From contig JAJEKV010000511.1 in the NCBI GenBank assembly GCA_021234155.1, positions 99,897-163,896 on the forward strand: a stretch of 64,000 nt of DNA. Reading direction: 5' to 3'. Within the stretch, counting starts at the first letter, position 1. Each line of letters begins with the position of its first letter. Below, piece by piece: positions 42,986 to 54,269 of this stretch. A model generated the notes under the pieces. That model had not been told where the DNA came from and did not search any database. It saw only the letters and a program-made list of their open reading frames with translations. The position numbers were made by a program, and so were the translations under genes. The stretch is from Isoetes taiwanensis. Its lineage: Eukaryota; Streptophyta; Lycopodiopsida; Isoetales; Isoetaceae.

Positions 42986-43872
42986 GTCTCATTTACCTTC
43001 GTTTGCAACGAATAGAAGGTAAATGAACTTCTAGAGCGAAGGGACACGTGTCCAAGGCAGTTAGCAACTCCCAGCCCCTCGCCCTATTTGTAGTTTGGCT
43101 TAGATAGTGCTCCCATCAGCGCTGTTGTGTGCATCTCCACTGTAGAATCCTTACGAGGCCTCTTCCCCCCACCCTCCCTCTTTTTGTTGCTCGTTTTCTA
43201 CTGATATATTGCCTACCTGCTTCAATTTCCTGTTTGACCTCGCTGGTATGACCTGCTTTAGTTTTTGCTGTTTTGGTGGATTAGGCATATGGAGCCTTGG
43301 TGGTTTATGCCGGTATGGTTTTTGGTCTATGGTTTGGAGCCTTGGTGGCATATACTGATATGGAATTATTGGTTTTCATGGTGGTAGAGCCTTGGTGGCT
43401 TGTTTGAGTTGGAAACCTTGGTGGTAGAGCCTTGGTGGCCTATTTATGGTTGGAAGCCTTGGTGGCTTATTTATGGTTGGAAGCCTTGGTGGCTTTTTTA
43501 TGATCTTAGAGCCTTGGTGGTTTATGTTGGTAACCTTTGGTGCCAGTGGGCCCGGGGTCTTGTCTTACTCGTTTTATTCTTTTGCAGGTTGACGCAGTTG
43601 AGTTTGCGATGGTTGAATGGTGGAACTGCTGCTTACCTTCAAGTCTCTATGTAGCCGGCAAGTCAAATTTGCTTGTGGCTTTCTTCTTTCATAGCTGTAA
43701 ACCCAAAAAGGCCGGTAGGCATGAGGGTTCCTTTTCTTTTCTATTGTGTATATCATCTCTTAGATGGTTGTTTATCTTTAGGGTTTCCTCGAAAACCCGA
43801 AAGGGCGAGGTTTTCATCCCGGAGATAAGCTTCTCTCTTAGAGCATGAGCATGTATCAGCATGTGTTCTGTC
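42986..43872. mobile_element. 887-bp insertion in the tRNA spacer
   Basis: Compared with other units, GCGATTGCTAA|TAGAGGG is split here. TAA is repeated on both sides (42983-42985 and 43873-43875). The left end carries a hairpin CATTTACCTTC...GAAGGTAAATG (42989-43026). The middle has a 27-bp repeat (GGAAGCCTTGGTGGCTTATT, 43320-43530). The right part is a plausible transcribed sequence with an open frame 43537-43848. Possibly a solo LTR or MITE-like element; class not resolved. Confidence 0.6.
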
Positions 43873-43908
43873 TAATAGAGGGTTCTAAGGAGCTATAGTG
43901 TTATTATG

Positions 43909-43981
43909 GGGGTTGTAGCTCAGATGGTAGAGCGCTCGCTTCGCATGCGAGAGGCATTGGGATCGATACCCAACTTCTCCA
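43909..43981 (+). tRNA. tRNA-Ala (anticodon CGC)
   Basis: Identical to the copy at 41733, including the acceptor U-U mismatches. Confidence 0.85.
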
Positions 43982-44427
43982 TCTTGGTATCATTACCAAT
44001 GACATACTGGATTATCTCAAAGAATTTATGGACCATTATTACCACTCACACACGAGAATTTTCCAGAAATTTAGGGACCAAAAATTTCTCAGACTCATCA
44101 AACAATCTCAAACCATGAGCGTTTTACTTTTCTACTTTTTTTTTCTAGAATAGTTAGAGTGCCCTCCAACTTCGAGGCATATTTGGTAACTTTTGGCAAT
44201 ATTACTTTTCTGGCTCCTCAAATTCAAAACTTGTCTTCACAACATTGTAGACTAGGATAAGAGCGTTCCAAAGAGACCGAATTCGTCTAAATCGGAGTTG
44301 GAATTCACAAGTTATGCTCCTTTGAGTTATTATTCAATAATTACTTCTTAACGGTACTGTAGCTTGAAAAATTCAAGAACAATTCGGATGATCTTGCTTC
44401 AAACGGGAAGCATCTTGCTCCCACCTG

Positions 44428-45648
44428 TTTTTTTTTTTTTTTTTTTTTTTTTTTGTAGGCAAGCTTTTTTAATTTTCTATTGATAGCAAAAACAGGGTAC
44501 ATGACCTTATTGGAATGGGCTCCACAATAGGCCAGATAAAACATTCTCATCCAATGGTCTACCAGATATCTCAATGAAGCTTGTCAGTCCAAGATTAGAA
44601 GTCCAAGAACAAGTATCATTCTTTTCAGCTGAAAAAAAGGCAGAGATCACTTTACGATCTGAAGTCGTAGCCATCTGAAGCTCACCATCCCAAGATGCAA
44701 GCAGTTGAAGAGCATCTGATAGCAAATATCATTCTGCGCGTTAACTAGGCCTAGAATATTATCCTGCTCTGCTGTACTACAAGTGGCTATACCTCTATTC
44801 CATTTCTGTACTAAGGGGATGGATGCCCTTTCTTCTAGCAGCGCAGGATATCAGACAAGCCTGCCCGGAAGGGTGTCCACTCGCTCTCAAATGCCTTTTC
44901 ACCTACCAGCATATACTTCAACCTCAATATGTTCGGCTCACACAGAAATCCGAGGTTCAGGTTCCCTCAGGAACACAAGAAGCATGGCTTAATGAGTTGA
45001 GCAACTGTTAACAAAGCCTGGTCTCCCGCCCAATGCTTCGTCATTTAGTTCCCCCTTGATCCAACTGTCCATCATAAATATCTGCCCTTAAATCCTAATC
45101 TCCCCCGAGCTGGGAAGGGGAAAAGACTTAGTTCTCTACCCAAAGGCAGTCCTGCCTATTAACTCAGAAACCATAGCTACAAAGAACAGATGAGGAGCTT
45201 GAAAACTCTGAGCCAAGTAGCCTGCAGTGAGTGCGGCCTTCCTATGATGCAGTGAGTGCAACAACAACCCTGACATCGTTGCTTCCACCTACCCCTTCAG
45301 CCTAACCCTTTGCAGAAAGGTTGAGAAAACCAGACGAGCTTACCTCTAGGACGACCCACAGCTAGGCCTCAGGAACTTCCAGAAACAAGCGGGCTTCAGA
45401 TGATTTCTAGTCTCAAAGAACTTGTGCCAATAGGAGACATGTACAAGATCAAAAAGCCCGGCCACCAGAGCTCAAGCCCACAAACTGAGACTGGAAAACA
45501 AATCAAGAGGGGGACTAGCAGTGAGCCTGGCCGCTCAGGCCCTTCCAGCCTCGAACTCCTGGTGATCTGCACGAAAATGGGCCGCCGCCACAGGCGGCTG
45601 CCCTAAGCCGCTGCTCGAACCCTAATCGTCATTTCTCATTGCCCACTG
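44428..45648 (-). mobile_element. 1221-bp poly(A) retroposon in the tRNA spacer
   Basis: Relative to other units, CCACCTG|TATGTTTTG is split. The insert starts with 27 T (a poly(A) tail on the minus strand) and is flanked by CCTG on both sides (44424-44427, 45649-45652). The body, read on the minus strand, starts CAGTGGGCAATGAGAAATGA and continues with AGGGTTCGAGCAGCGGC. Its 3' end before the tail reads AAAGCTTGCCTAC. No long frame is open. It could be a SINE/LINE derivative or processed transcript of an unknown gene. Confidence 0.8.
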
Positions 45649-45830
45649 CCTGTATGTTTTGTGAAGGCACTTGCTCGTTCTCCTGGCCATAGAAAACGTC
45701 GTTGCCATTGTAGCCAATAACTCCCTTTTTGGGCATTTTGGTAATTTTAGCAAGGTGTAGGGGCATTCTGGATTTTTTCCTATGATCTACTTGTTGCTAC
45801 AGTACTTTTGATAATCTTGTTGGTCGTGCC

Positions 45831-45902
45831 GGATCCATGGCGCAATGGTAGCACGTCTGACTCCAGATCAGAAGGTTGCGTGTTCGATTCACGTTGGGTT
45901 CA
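45831..45902 (+). tRNA. tRNA-Trp (anticodon CCA), one D-stem mismatch
   Basis: As the copy at 42427 except GCAC for GCGC in the D stem (C11-A24 mismatch). TTTT terminator present. Confidence 0.85.
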
Positions 45903-46099
45903 ATTTTGTGCGCCAAAATGAGAAGCACTTCTCGTAATTTTTTGTGTTACACTCAGATGATTCAAGCAAGTAGAACACTCATGTTACATTCCAAATGCCC
46001 TCGATCTCTAGCACAGAGAGTGACACTCCAAGTGACGCCTTTCTATCTGTATACAGGATCTAGTATTAGGGGGGCTTTAAAAAGCGAAAAGTCTATTAT

Positions 46100-46172
46100 G
46101 GGGTTGTAGCTCAGATGGTAGAGCGCTCGCTTTGCATGCGAGAGGCATTGGGATCGATACCCAACTTCTCAT
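46100..46172 (+). pseudogene. tRNA-Ala (anticodon TGC), damaged 3' end
   Basis: The body is intact, but the 3' strand reads CTTCTCATCCA instead of CTTCTCCA, so positions 72-73 no longer pair properly. Confidence 0.75.
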
Positions 46173-46400
46173 CCATTTTTGTGCATCGTTGTTAAATAGA
46201 GATATAAAAGATTCACCAGGAAATGTCCTCGAATTGAAATTTAAATAATAATATTGTTAAATAGCGATATAAAAGACTCACCAGCAAACAACCTTAAATT
46301 GGAATTTAAATAATTATTTAGCAATACTTGCTAACTTACTGGCTTCTATCTGTATATGCGATTGCTAATAGAGGGTTCTAAGGAGCTATAGTGTTATTAT

Positions 46401-46473
46401 GGGGTTGTAGCTCGGATGGTAGGCGCCGCTTAGCATGCGAGAGAGGCATTGGGATCGATACCCAACTTCTCCA
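46401..46473 (+). pseudogene. tRNA-Ala-like with scrambled anticodon stem
   Basis: GGTAGGCGCCGCTTAGCATG replaces GGTAGAGCGCTCGCTTCGCA. The loop TTAGCAT would give anticodon AGC, but the 5' anticodon strand and D stem no longer pair, and two bases are added after GCGAG. Confidence 0.8.
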
Positions 46474-47095
46474 TCTTAGTATCATTACCAATGACATACT
46501 GGATTATCTCAAAGAATTTATGGACCATTATTACCACTCACACACGAGAATTTTCCAGAAATTTAGGGACCAGAAATTTCTCAGACTCATCAAACAATCT
46601 CAAACCATGAGCGTTTTACTTTTCTACTTTTTTTTTCTAGAATAGTTAGAGTGCCCTCCAACTTCGAGGCATATTTGGTAACTTTTGGCAATATTACTTT
46701 TCTGGCTCCTCAAATTCAAAACTTGTCTTCACAACATTGTAGACTAGGATAAGAGCGTTCCAAAGAGACCGATCATCTAAATCGGAGTTGGAATTCACAA
46801 GTTATGCTCCTTTGAGTTATTATTCAATAATTACTTCTTAACGGTACTGTAGCTTGAAAAATTCAAGAACAATTCGGATGATCTTGCTTCAAACGGGAAG
46901 CATCTTGCTCCCACCTGTATGTTTTGTGAAGGCACTTGTTCATTCTCCTGGCCATAGAAAACGTCGTTGCCATTGTAGCCAATAACTCCCTTTTTGGGCA
47001 TTTTGGTAATTTTAGCAAGGTGTAGGGGCATTCTGGATTTTTTCCTATGATCTACTTGTTGCTACAGTACGTTTGATAATCTTGTTGGTCGTGCC

Positions 47096-47167
47096 GGATC
47101 CATGGCGCAATGGTAGCGCGTTTGACTCCAGATCAGAAGGTTGCGTGTTCGATTAACGTTGGGTTCA
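47096..47167 (+). tRNA. tRNA-Trp (anticodon CCA), slightly degenerate
   Basis: Changes: anticodon stem TTTGA/TCAGA (a U-G wobble) and T stem AACGT (one mismatch with G53). Otherwise as the other copies, with TTTT downstream. Confidence 0.75.
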
Positions 47168-47385
47168 ATTTTGTGCGCCAAAATGAGAAGCACTTCTCTT
47201 AATTTTTTGTGTTACACTCAGATGATTCAAGCAAGTAGAACACTCATGTTACATTCCAAATGCCCTCGATCTCTAGCACAGAGAGTGACACTCCAAGTGC
47301 TCTTTAACTCCAATTCAGCAACGCCTTTCTATCTGTATACAGGATCTAGTATTAGGGGGGCTTTAAAAAGCGAAAAGTCTATTAT

Positions 47386-47458
47386 GGGGTTGTAGCTCAG
47401 ATGGTAGAGCGCTCGCTTTGCATGCGAGAGGCATTGGGATCCATACCCAACTTCTCCA
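47386..47458 (+). tRNA. tRNA-Ala (anticodon TGC), T-loop variant
   Basis: As the copy at 42717, but the T loop reads ATCCATA (G to C), which alters the Pol III B box. TTTTT downstream. Confidence 0.7.
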
Positions 47459-47683
47459 TTGTTTTTGTGCATCGTTGTTAAATAGAGATATAAAAGATTC
47501 ACCAGGAAATGACCTCGAATTGAAAATTAATAACATTGTTAAATAGCGATATAAAAGACTCACCAGCAAACCAACTTAAATTGGAATTTAAATAATTATT
47601 TAGCAATACTTGCTAACTTACTGGCTTCTATCTGTATATGCGATTGCTAATAGAGGGTTCTAAGGAGCTATAGTGTTATTATG

Positions 47684-47754
47684 GGGGTTGTAGCTCGGAT
47701 GGTAGAGCTTCGCCAAGATGCGAGAGGCATTGGGATCGATACCCAACTTCTCCA
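47684..47754 (+). pseudogene. tRNA-Ala-like, anticodon arm destroyed
   Basis: GGTAGAGCTTCGCCAAGATG replaces the anticodon arm; the T arm and acceptor remain. It cannot be assigned an anticodon. Confidence 0.85.
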
Positions 47755-48179
47755 TCTTGGTATCATTACCAATGATATACTGGATTATCTCAAAGAATTT
47801 ATGGACCATTATTACCACTCACACACGAGAATTTTCCAGAAATTTAGGGACCAGAAATTTCTCAGACTCATCAAACAATCTCAAACCATGAGCGTTTTAG
47901 TTTTCTACTTTTTTTTTCTAGAATAGTTAGAGTGCCCTCCAACTTCGAGGCATATTTGGTAACTTTTGGCAATATTACTTTTCTGGCTCCTCAAATTCAA
48001 AACTTGTCTTCACAACATTGTAGACTAGGATAAGAGCGTTCCAAAGAGACCGATTTCGTCTAAATCGGAGTTGGAATTCACAAGTTATGCTCTTTTGAGT
48101 TATCTTATCCTCCTATATTATAAAGTTTTAGTGTATGTCGTGCATAAAACCCTAAAATTTTCGACGGCCCAGATTTCAC

Positions 48180-49744
48180 TTAAAATTTTGGACGGTCCTT
48201 GATCCCCCGGAATCATCTAGGGTTAGCCTAATCAAAAGCAAGGTTGGAACACCCCATGAGAGGAAATTGGGTACAAAGAGGGCCATGGGTCCTCTATGGG
48301 CCGGATCCGCTTATGCTAGGGTTAGCCTAATCAAGAATGCAAGTCCGGCATCGGTGTTGGAACACCCTACATCGAAGAGGAAAAAGAAGGTGATGAGACT
48401 AAATACATAGCACATCCATTTATCTTCTCGGCTACGATAAGACATGCAAAATACATATGTCTATTTTTTTGTAGATAACAATTTGAGAAGAGTAGGAAGC
48501 CCGGCATCTTCATCTCCAGAGAGGATCACAAGTTCAACGGACCGGGGTAAGTTTTATTTTGCAAGCTATGTTGTGCTTTGGAGTTCAATTATCCGGATGT
48601 CAAATTTATAGATGCGTAACTTGCTAAAGTGAAGCATGAGAAGATTGATTGCCATATTAGGGCTGGGAGGAGAACGAAAAAGGCTAAGGCTTTAAACAAG
48701 TAGGTGATTTATTACATAAAGCGATTTCGGATAAGAAGCTTACGCCATTGTTTCAGGCAAGTTCTCTTTATTTTCTTATTAGTGTGTGAATCAATAGTTG
48801 CTTTGTTTCTATGTAAGGAATCTACAGGGGTGTTCCTCAATATGGCTGAATAATTCCTTGCATATGCCATAACTTTGTTTAAGATTTATCCAAAGTTTAT
48901 GTCAATCCGAATGACCATTGGACAAATCATGACTTGGCCTAGAATTTATGAAGGACCCATCTTTTAACAATGAAGATTATAATGCTTTCTCGAAGTTGAC
49001 AACGGAAACAAGCGGACAAAACCGGCGGCAAAATGCCATATGGAGGAGGTCCGTTCCATCTCATTGCATGTTCTTGCATTGACAAGTGCATATTGCTCCC
49101 AAAGCAAAGATAATGGCTTCAATATATAACCGCAAATAGATTTCCATGCGTCTCGCCCAATGCCGCGAAACCCGAGGACATGTGTTCTTGGGGAATTAGA
49201 ACAACAAATGTATTTTGGTATATTTGAGACATATACAATAGGAATTTGATACAAGTGCGCCTAGAGTTATTTTTAGAGCTTCCCTTGAGCTTTCCAATGA
49301 ATAATCTTGCTTGAGAAATGGATCTTGCATTTGCAAGTTATGCCCAAATATCTGCTAGCTGGCCAAATAGTGAACATGGTTGTTTTAATTGTTGTTGGAG
49401 GTTTCAAAAAGGAGGCAATCATTTTAATGTATATCTCCGTGTTATGTATTTAGTTTAGAGTAGTTACTTGGGGTTAACCTCCATGTTTTTGTGTAGAATT
49501 AGAACAACAAATGTAACCTCCATCTTTATGCTCATTTGTAGAATTAGAACAAAGAAAGATATTTTGCCATATTTGACATATATACAATAGGAATTTGAAA
49601 GATGCTTGCCTAGACTTATTTATAGAGCTTTCCTTAAGCTTTCCAATGGATAATCTTGCTTGATAAATGGATCTTGCATTTACAAGATTGAGAAATTATG
49701 AATAGGAAGCGCCAAGTTTCTTTCATGTTTACTTGATTCTACAG
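48180..49744. other. Helitron A cargo, unrecognised
   Basis: Contains a direct duplication: TTAGAACAACAAATGTA...CATATTTGA.ACATATACAATAGGAATTTG occurs at about 49196 and 49500-49590, with TTTCCAATG.ATAATCTTGCT after each. No coding motif recognised. Confidence 0.45.
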
Positions 49745-49991
49745 GTATTTTGCGAGCATGTGGCCGTTTTTGACGCCTGAAGAATCAAGAATCATTAGAA
49801 CACCTAATCCTGAAGAAGCAGATTGGTTGTTCACACCTGTGTATACTACCTGTGATTTAACACCAAATGGCTTGCCACTGCCATTCAAGTCCCCAAGAAT
49901 GATGCGTAGTGCTATTCGGTACATATCCACCCAATGGCCGTATTGGAATCGTACAGAGGGAGCATACACTGGCGATAACATTGACATAAAG
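49745..49991 (+). pseudogene. Captured exon of an IRX10-like GT47 glycosyltransferase
   Basis: The exon encodes NPEEADWLFTPVYTTCDLTP, then NGLPLPFKSPRMMRSAIRYI, then WPYWNRTEGA. This is the conserved signature of plant GT47 exostosin-type xylan xylosyltransferases (IRX10/IRX10-L), which extend the xylan backbone in the Golgi. It has an intron-type 3' acceptor before it (TCTACAG|GTATT) and a donor after it (AAG|GTATGA). After RTEGA the expected DHFF is replaced by an unrelated YTGDNIDIK. Only this ~80-residue piece remains, within Helitron A, so it is a captured gene fragment. A further acceptor (TTTTGCAG|CAAGGG) at 50092 may start a second captured exon. Confidence 0.85.
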
Positions 49992-50092
49992 GTATGATGG
50001 ATCCTCATGCTTTTTATTCAAGAATTTATAAAAAGCAGTGTAATATTTAGGGTTGTTCACAGTTGTCGTTCTTATTGATTCTCCTTTTGCAG

Positions 50093-52740
50093 CAAGGGCT
50101 TGGGTTTCTCCTTGGGCGGTTCTTGAGCAAGACTCTGTCAGGCCTATAAATCCAACCGGATTGTCTATCCGTGAATGAAGTCTCAAAGGGCATGTTATTT
50201 TCCGGCATCTTCGCTGGCCGAAGTTTGTAGCAGAGTTGTGATGTTTGAATGGTTTTCGGTAGTTTAAACTTGGTGGAGATTATGTCCGTGGCAGATTACA
50301 AATCCGGCTGCTTAAAGATAACTTTCATATTTTTCTTCACATCTTCTTTGCGAATGTGAGGTATATGAAAGTATATTAGCCCGGACTCCAAGATTTTTCT
50401 CAGAATTTTATTATTCTCTTCTATCTGCAGATCCTCTTGGAGCAACATATATCGATTTTTTTTTTTTTTCCTTCAAGGTTGTACTTATGTTAACATTGCG
50501 GAATTTGTCAGGGAGATTATTGACTGAGCCACATGAGCAACTGCAATATATAATGCAACTCTGCCTTAAGGTACAAAATCAGAATGGTAACATGTATTTG
50601 AGGCATTCCGGGGTGCTTATGTTGTGCTGGAATATGCAGTGATGGATCAAATGTCTAGGGTTACAAGACCTAATCTTTATTAAGTTCCAAGATATTTGCC
50701 ATATGGATAGGTTTTTCCAGTTTTTAAGTGTTTTACGGAATTGAACTGAACAACTGGAATATGTAAAATATTAAAGAAGTTTGATAAAAAGGTTGGTTTC
50801 AGAGTTGGAGAACATTATCCTGCAGCACGAATTAACCACCCCCACTCTCAGCTGCAGCCTATTTATGAACAGCTGGTATTTAAGTCTAGCACCATATAGA
50901 ATAATTTGATGCAAGCAGCCGTGGCATAACCGCTTTTGTTATCTTTGGTGGCAAAATGTGATGTAATATAGAGTGGCATAACCGCTTTTTGTTATCTTTG
51001 GTGGCAAAATGTGATGTAATATAGAGTGAATCAGATGTGTCTAGGTTATCAACATAACATGAAAGTGGAATATGAAGGCCCATATATGCATGGTTTTACG
51101 CCATTCCTTATACATCGTACTCAAGCTTGCATTATTTTCTAAAAACCATGGCCCTTCTCTAGCAAATCTAGGTTGCACAATGGTAATGAGAATTTAAAAA
51201 CTTCTCCTTCAAAATTGACCATTCCTCAATTTGTTATATTGGCAGGCTTTGGGTAAATTTAATCAGTGCAAAGATCTCTTTGCATGGAGGGAATGCTATA
51301 TTGGCAGGCTTTAGAATGCTTAGAACTACAAAAATTATGCAAGGTGGCAAACAAATGATTGCCGTAGATCTATATATTCAACTGCATTGCCATGTTCTTT
51401 TCCAACAATTACAATTTTACATTTAAATATTTAATTGTATTTCAATGTCCTTTTCCAATGCCATGTTCTTTTCCAACAACTACAATATACTTCAATAATT
51501 TTCCAACAACTACTTGAATAATTATATTGTCATGTTCTTTTCCAACGACTACAACTGCCCTTGATTAATTTAGCAGCTATTAGCAGTGTTGCAAAATATA
51601 TCATCATATAGAGAAGGAAATAGAAAAATTTGTTAGATCGGGAAATAGGTAAATTTGTTAGATCGTATGAAAAGAAAGGGTGGAATGATGTGTGATGTGG
51701 ATAAAAAGGCGGCTTCTTAAAGAACTTTCTCTCTAAAGTCCATTGCCTTTTTAACCTTTTCACCTACTGCCTTTTTCTGCCCCTTATATATGACCTCCAA
51801 GCCTTATATTTGCAGGGGATCTAGGTCCTAGCTGTATGATGGAAGACAATAATGAACACAACTTACGTACCAAAAATCTTGGCATCATTATCAACCCTAG
51901 GGTAAGACATATTTTCTGATGCATCCAAGAAAATGTATCAATTTAACATCATGCTTTTTGTTTTACGTGATGCCTACAAAAATGATACGAGACGATGTGC
52001 TCCAACACATTGCTCAATTGGAGCAATCAATCGATGATTTACATGGTTCAATGACGTCATTCGATGCGAACTTAGATGAATGCCCAGACATCACCCTCCC
52101 ACAATTGAATGCATTTCAAGCTATACTTTGCCAACATCTAAATGGATCTAATCCAAATGCATATTCTTGGCACCTGTTCATTTTTATCCTTCGCATACAA
52201 AAATTATGAGAAAAAAAAAAAACCAAATATACATCACAAACAAATCTAAATACATACAACAAAATACATAACAAAACTTGAGTTATTTATCAACAATCTA
52301 TAGGTCAGAGGATTGCATATTGGACAATGTATGTCATGTTGTCCTATAACGAAGAAGACGAACAACCTGAGATCAAGAGCAACAAGCACAAAACCGTGAG
52401 AGTGATGACCAACATATGAGCCAACAGCCGAGGATTCGATCAAGACTTGGTAGAGATACTCAAAGAATGCACCTTGGAACTCCTCGCCACCTCACAGAGA
52501 CTTTGACTATAACCTCACCTCAAACCTGCTTAGATTAACATTTTACTTCGCTAAGAACAAGCATCACAATGTTCTACTCAAAGCTCTCAGAGATATCGAC
52601 AAAACCATCTAACATGAAGGAGATAGGCTTCTTAAACGTTCTTAAACCTTTGGAAAGTTTTCGTTATAATAAAAAGGCACAAATGTTGAATTATACTGCA
52701 TGCTTTTCTCATTGTGGCTAAAACATTTACAGCCTCCCAA
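50093..52740. other. Helitron A cargo, unrecognised
   Basis: Has a 56-bp tandem duplication (GTGGCATAACCGCTTTTGTT at 50922 and about 50972). An open frame at 51919-52209 reads DDVLQHIAQLEQSIDDLHGS and may be a helical fragment of unknown origin. No family recognised. Confidence 0.4.
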
Positions 52741-52937
52741 AGTATGCCCAGCAACGCTGGGCACCATTACTAGTATTATAATGTTATTGTGTAAGTGTTG
52801 GACCCAGCCCTAATTTGGGCGGCCCAGATTTGATGAAATCAATGGAGGAGATGATGCCACGTCAGATTCTTTAAAATAACATGGTTTTTTTTGCTAGGGT
52901 TAGCGAGGGCGGCAGTAGCACCTTCGAGCTGCTAGCT

Positions 52938-53066
52938 CCTCCTCCAGAACGCATCTTCTGGAACAATCTCTGGGTTACCTATTCTTTCGGTGGATACTGG
53001 AGTTCGGCTACTCCTCCAGAACGCATCTTCTGGAACAATCTCTGGGTTACCTATTCTTTCGGTGGG
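52938..53066. repeat. 69-bp tandem duplication in Helitron B
   Basis: CTCCTCCAGAACGCATCTTC...CTATTCTTTCGGTGG occurs at 52938 and about 53008. Confidence 0.9.
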
Positions 53067-53995
53067 TTATAATATAAGATTCTGTCGTTGCAAAGGTTGT
53101 TATCTGGTGACTTTCTGGCCATGTCTAAAATACGAGGCCGCTGGGGTGGGTTTGAAACATTAGAAAAATGGGTGACTGGTGCATATGCGGGGTCATCTGG
53201 CAGGTGTGCCTCAGAGATGAAGATGGAAACCTCTGGGTTGGAGAATCAGGGCATGAAAACGAAAAGGTATTTTATCATAAAATATCATGTATCGTTGTTT
53301 AGTATTTAGGAGCTCATGTCTTGGAGCAACCATATCCACCATCGATGAAACAAAGCTATTGAGCAAGGTAAGATTTTGAGCATGTTTGAGTTCCTTAGTT
53401 TTCATGGTTGGTTGTATATGAAAAGCCAAGCAAGCGGCATTTTTCTAGGGGCAAGCAGGGAAATAGTTTTGGGACATCCTTTAGACAGTATTGAATATAA
53501 ATGGTGTGAATTTTTTTCTTTACGAGGCAGATCAGAATTTTTGGACGGCATTTTCCATAAAAACCACGTGCATTAGATTCTTTTAGCGCCATATTACGCC
53601 ATTTTTCTCTTATGCATCACCTTCATGCAAGTCTTTTAGGATGCTAGAGCTGCTACCCAATGAAGCAATGAAGATAGACCTTAATTAAATAAATAGCACA
53701 ATAATCAAATTTATCCGATTATAAACGATTGTATGGAAGCTTTATATTATGTGTGCTTGGCCTTATAGATCCAGAGATTTAAAGGAACTCGATCTTTGCT
53801 TTTTGGAGTTTATGGACCAACCATGTTTGAAACGCTTTGAACTATTTACGTCTTCTTCATGTATAGTCATATTTCGTGAAGGACATCCGGTATTCGAGAG
53901 GATAACTTCAATTAAAACTATAAGCACTTGGTAAGGCTTCATCATCGCCTGTTTTTGTTTGTTTTGCGAGATGAAAATGGATGAAGATGTTGCAG

Positions 53996-54183
53996 GTCCT
54001 GTCCCAAGTACTAAAGATGCACATCTCCATTATTTTTTATTGGCTGATGAGTCTAATATTGTGAATAATTACGGACATTGCAACGTACAACAGATTGGCA
54101 GAGTTGGTGCATATGGCCCAAAAGCTTGGTCAATTGTGAAGCTTATCGGACTGGAGCACAAAAAGAAGCATAATGTACAAAAG
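53996..54183 (+). pseudogene. Captured exon of an unrecognised gene in Helitron B
   Basis: The open block after GATGTTGCAG and before AG|GTCAATT reads HLHYFLLADESNIVNNYGHC, then NVQQIGRVGAYGPKAWSIVK, then LIGLEHKKKHNVQK. Composition and borders look like a real plant exon, but I do not recognise the family. Confidence 0.5.
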
Positions 54184-54269
54184 GTCAATTTCATTATCTC
54201 TACTTTATGTTTTATTTTATCCAACTCAAGGCATGTAGAAAACAATATTTCCTGAGTTGTAAAAAGTTC

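Larger units (their letters stand above)
41643..48102 (+). repeat. tRNA Ala-Trp-Ala tandem array, left part
   Basis: Units of about 1.28 kb in one orientation. Order: TTTAGCAATACTTGCTAACT lead; tRNA-Ala(CGC); about 620 bp spacer with an LTR-like stretch; tRNA-Trp(CCA); about 215 bp spacer; tRNA-Ala(TGC); about 190 bp AT-rich spacer. Four units start at 41733, 43909, 46401 and 47684. After subtracting an 887-bp and a 1221-bp insertion, spacing between Ala(CGC) genes is 1270-1290 bp. The fourth unit is cut at A48102 by Helitron B. Confidence 0.95.
48108..52773 (+). mobile_element. Helitron A (4666 bp) nested in Helitron B
   Basis: Starts TCCTCCTATATTATAAAGTT directly after A48107. It ends with hairpin GCCCAGC-AAC-GCTGGGC (52747-52763), ACCATTA or similar, then CTAG, followed by T52774. 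The 3' end is the same as Helitron C's. The 5' end differs from B and C, so A is a different subfamily sharing the terminator. It carries a GT47 exon. No Rep/helicase was recognised. Confidence 0.87.

Noticed and set aside
53066..53079. A further Helitron 5' end on the minus strand (TCTTATATTATAACCC)
   Set aside because: No matching hairpin plus CTAG was found downstream on that strand, and AT-rich matches of this length are expected inside Helitron B.
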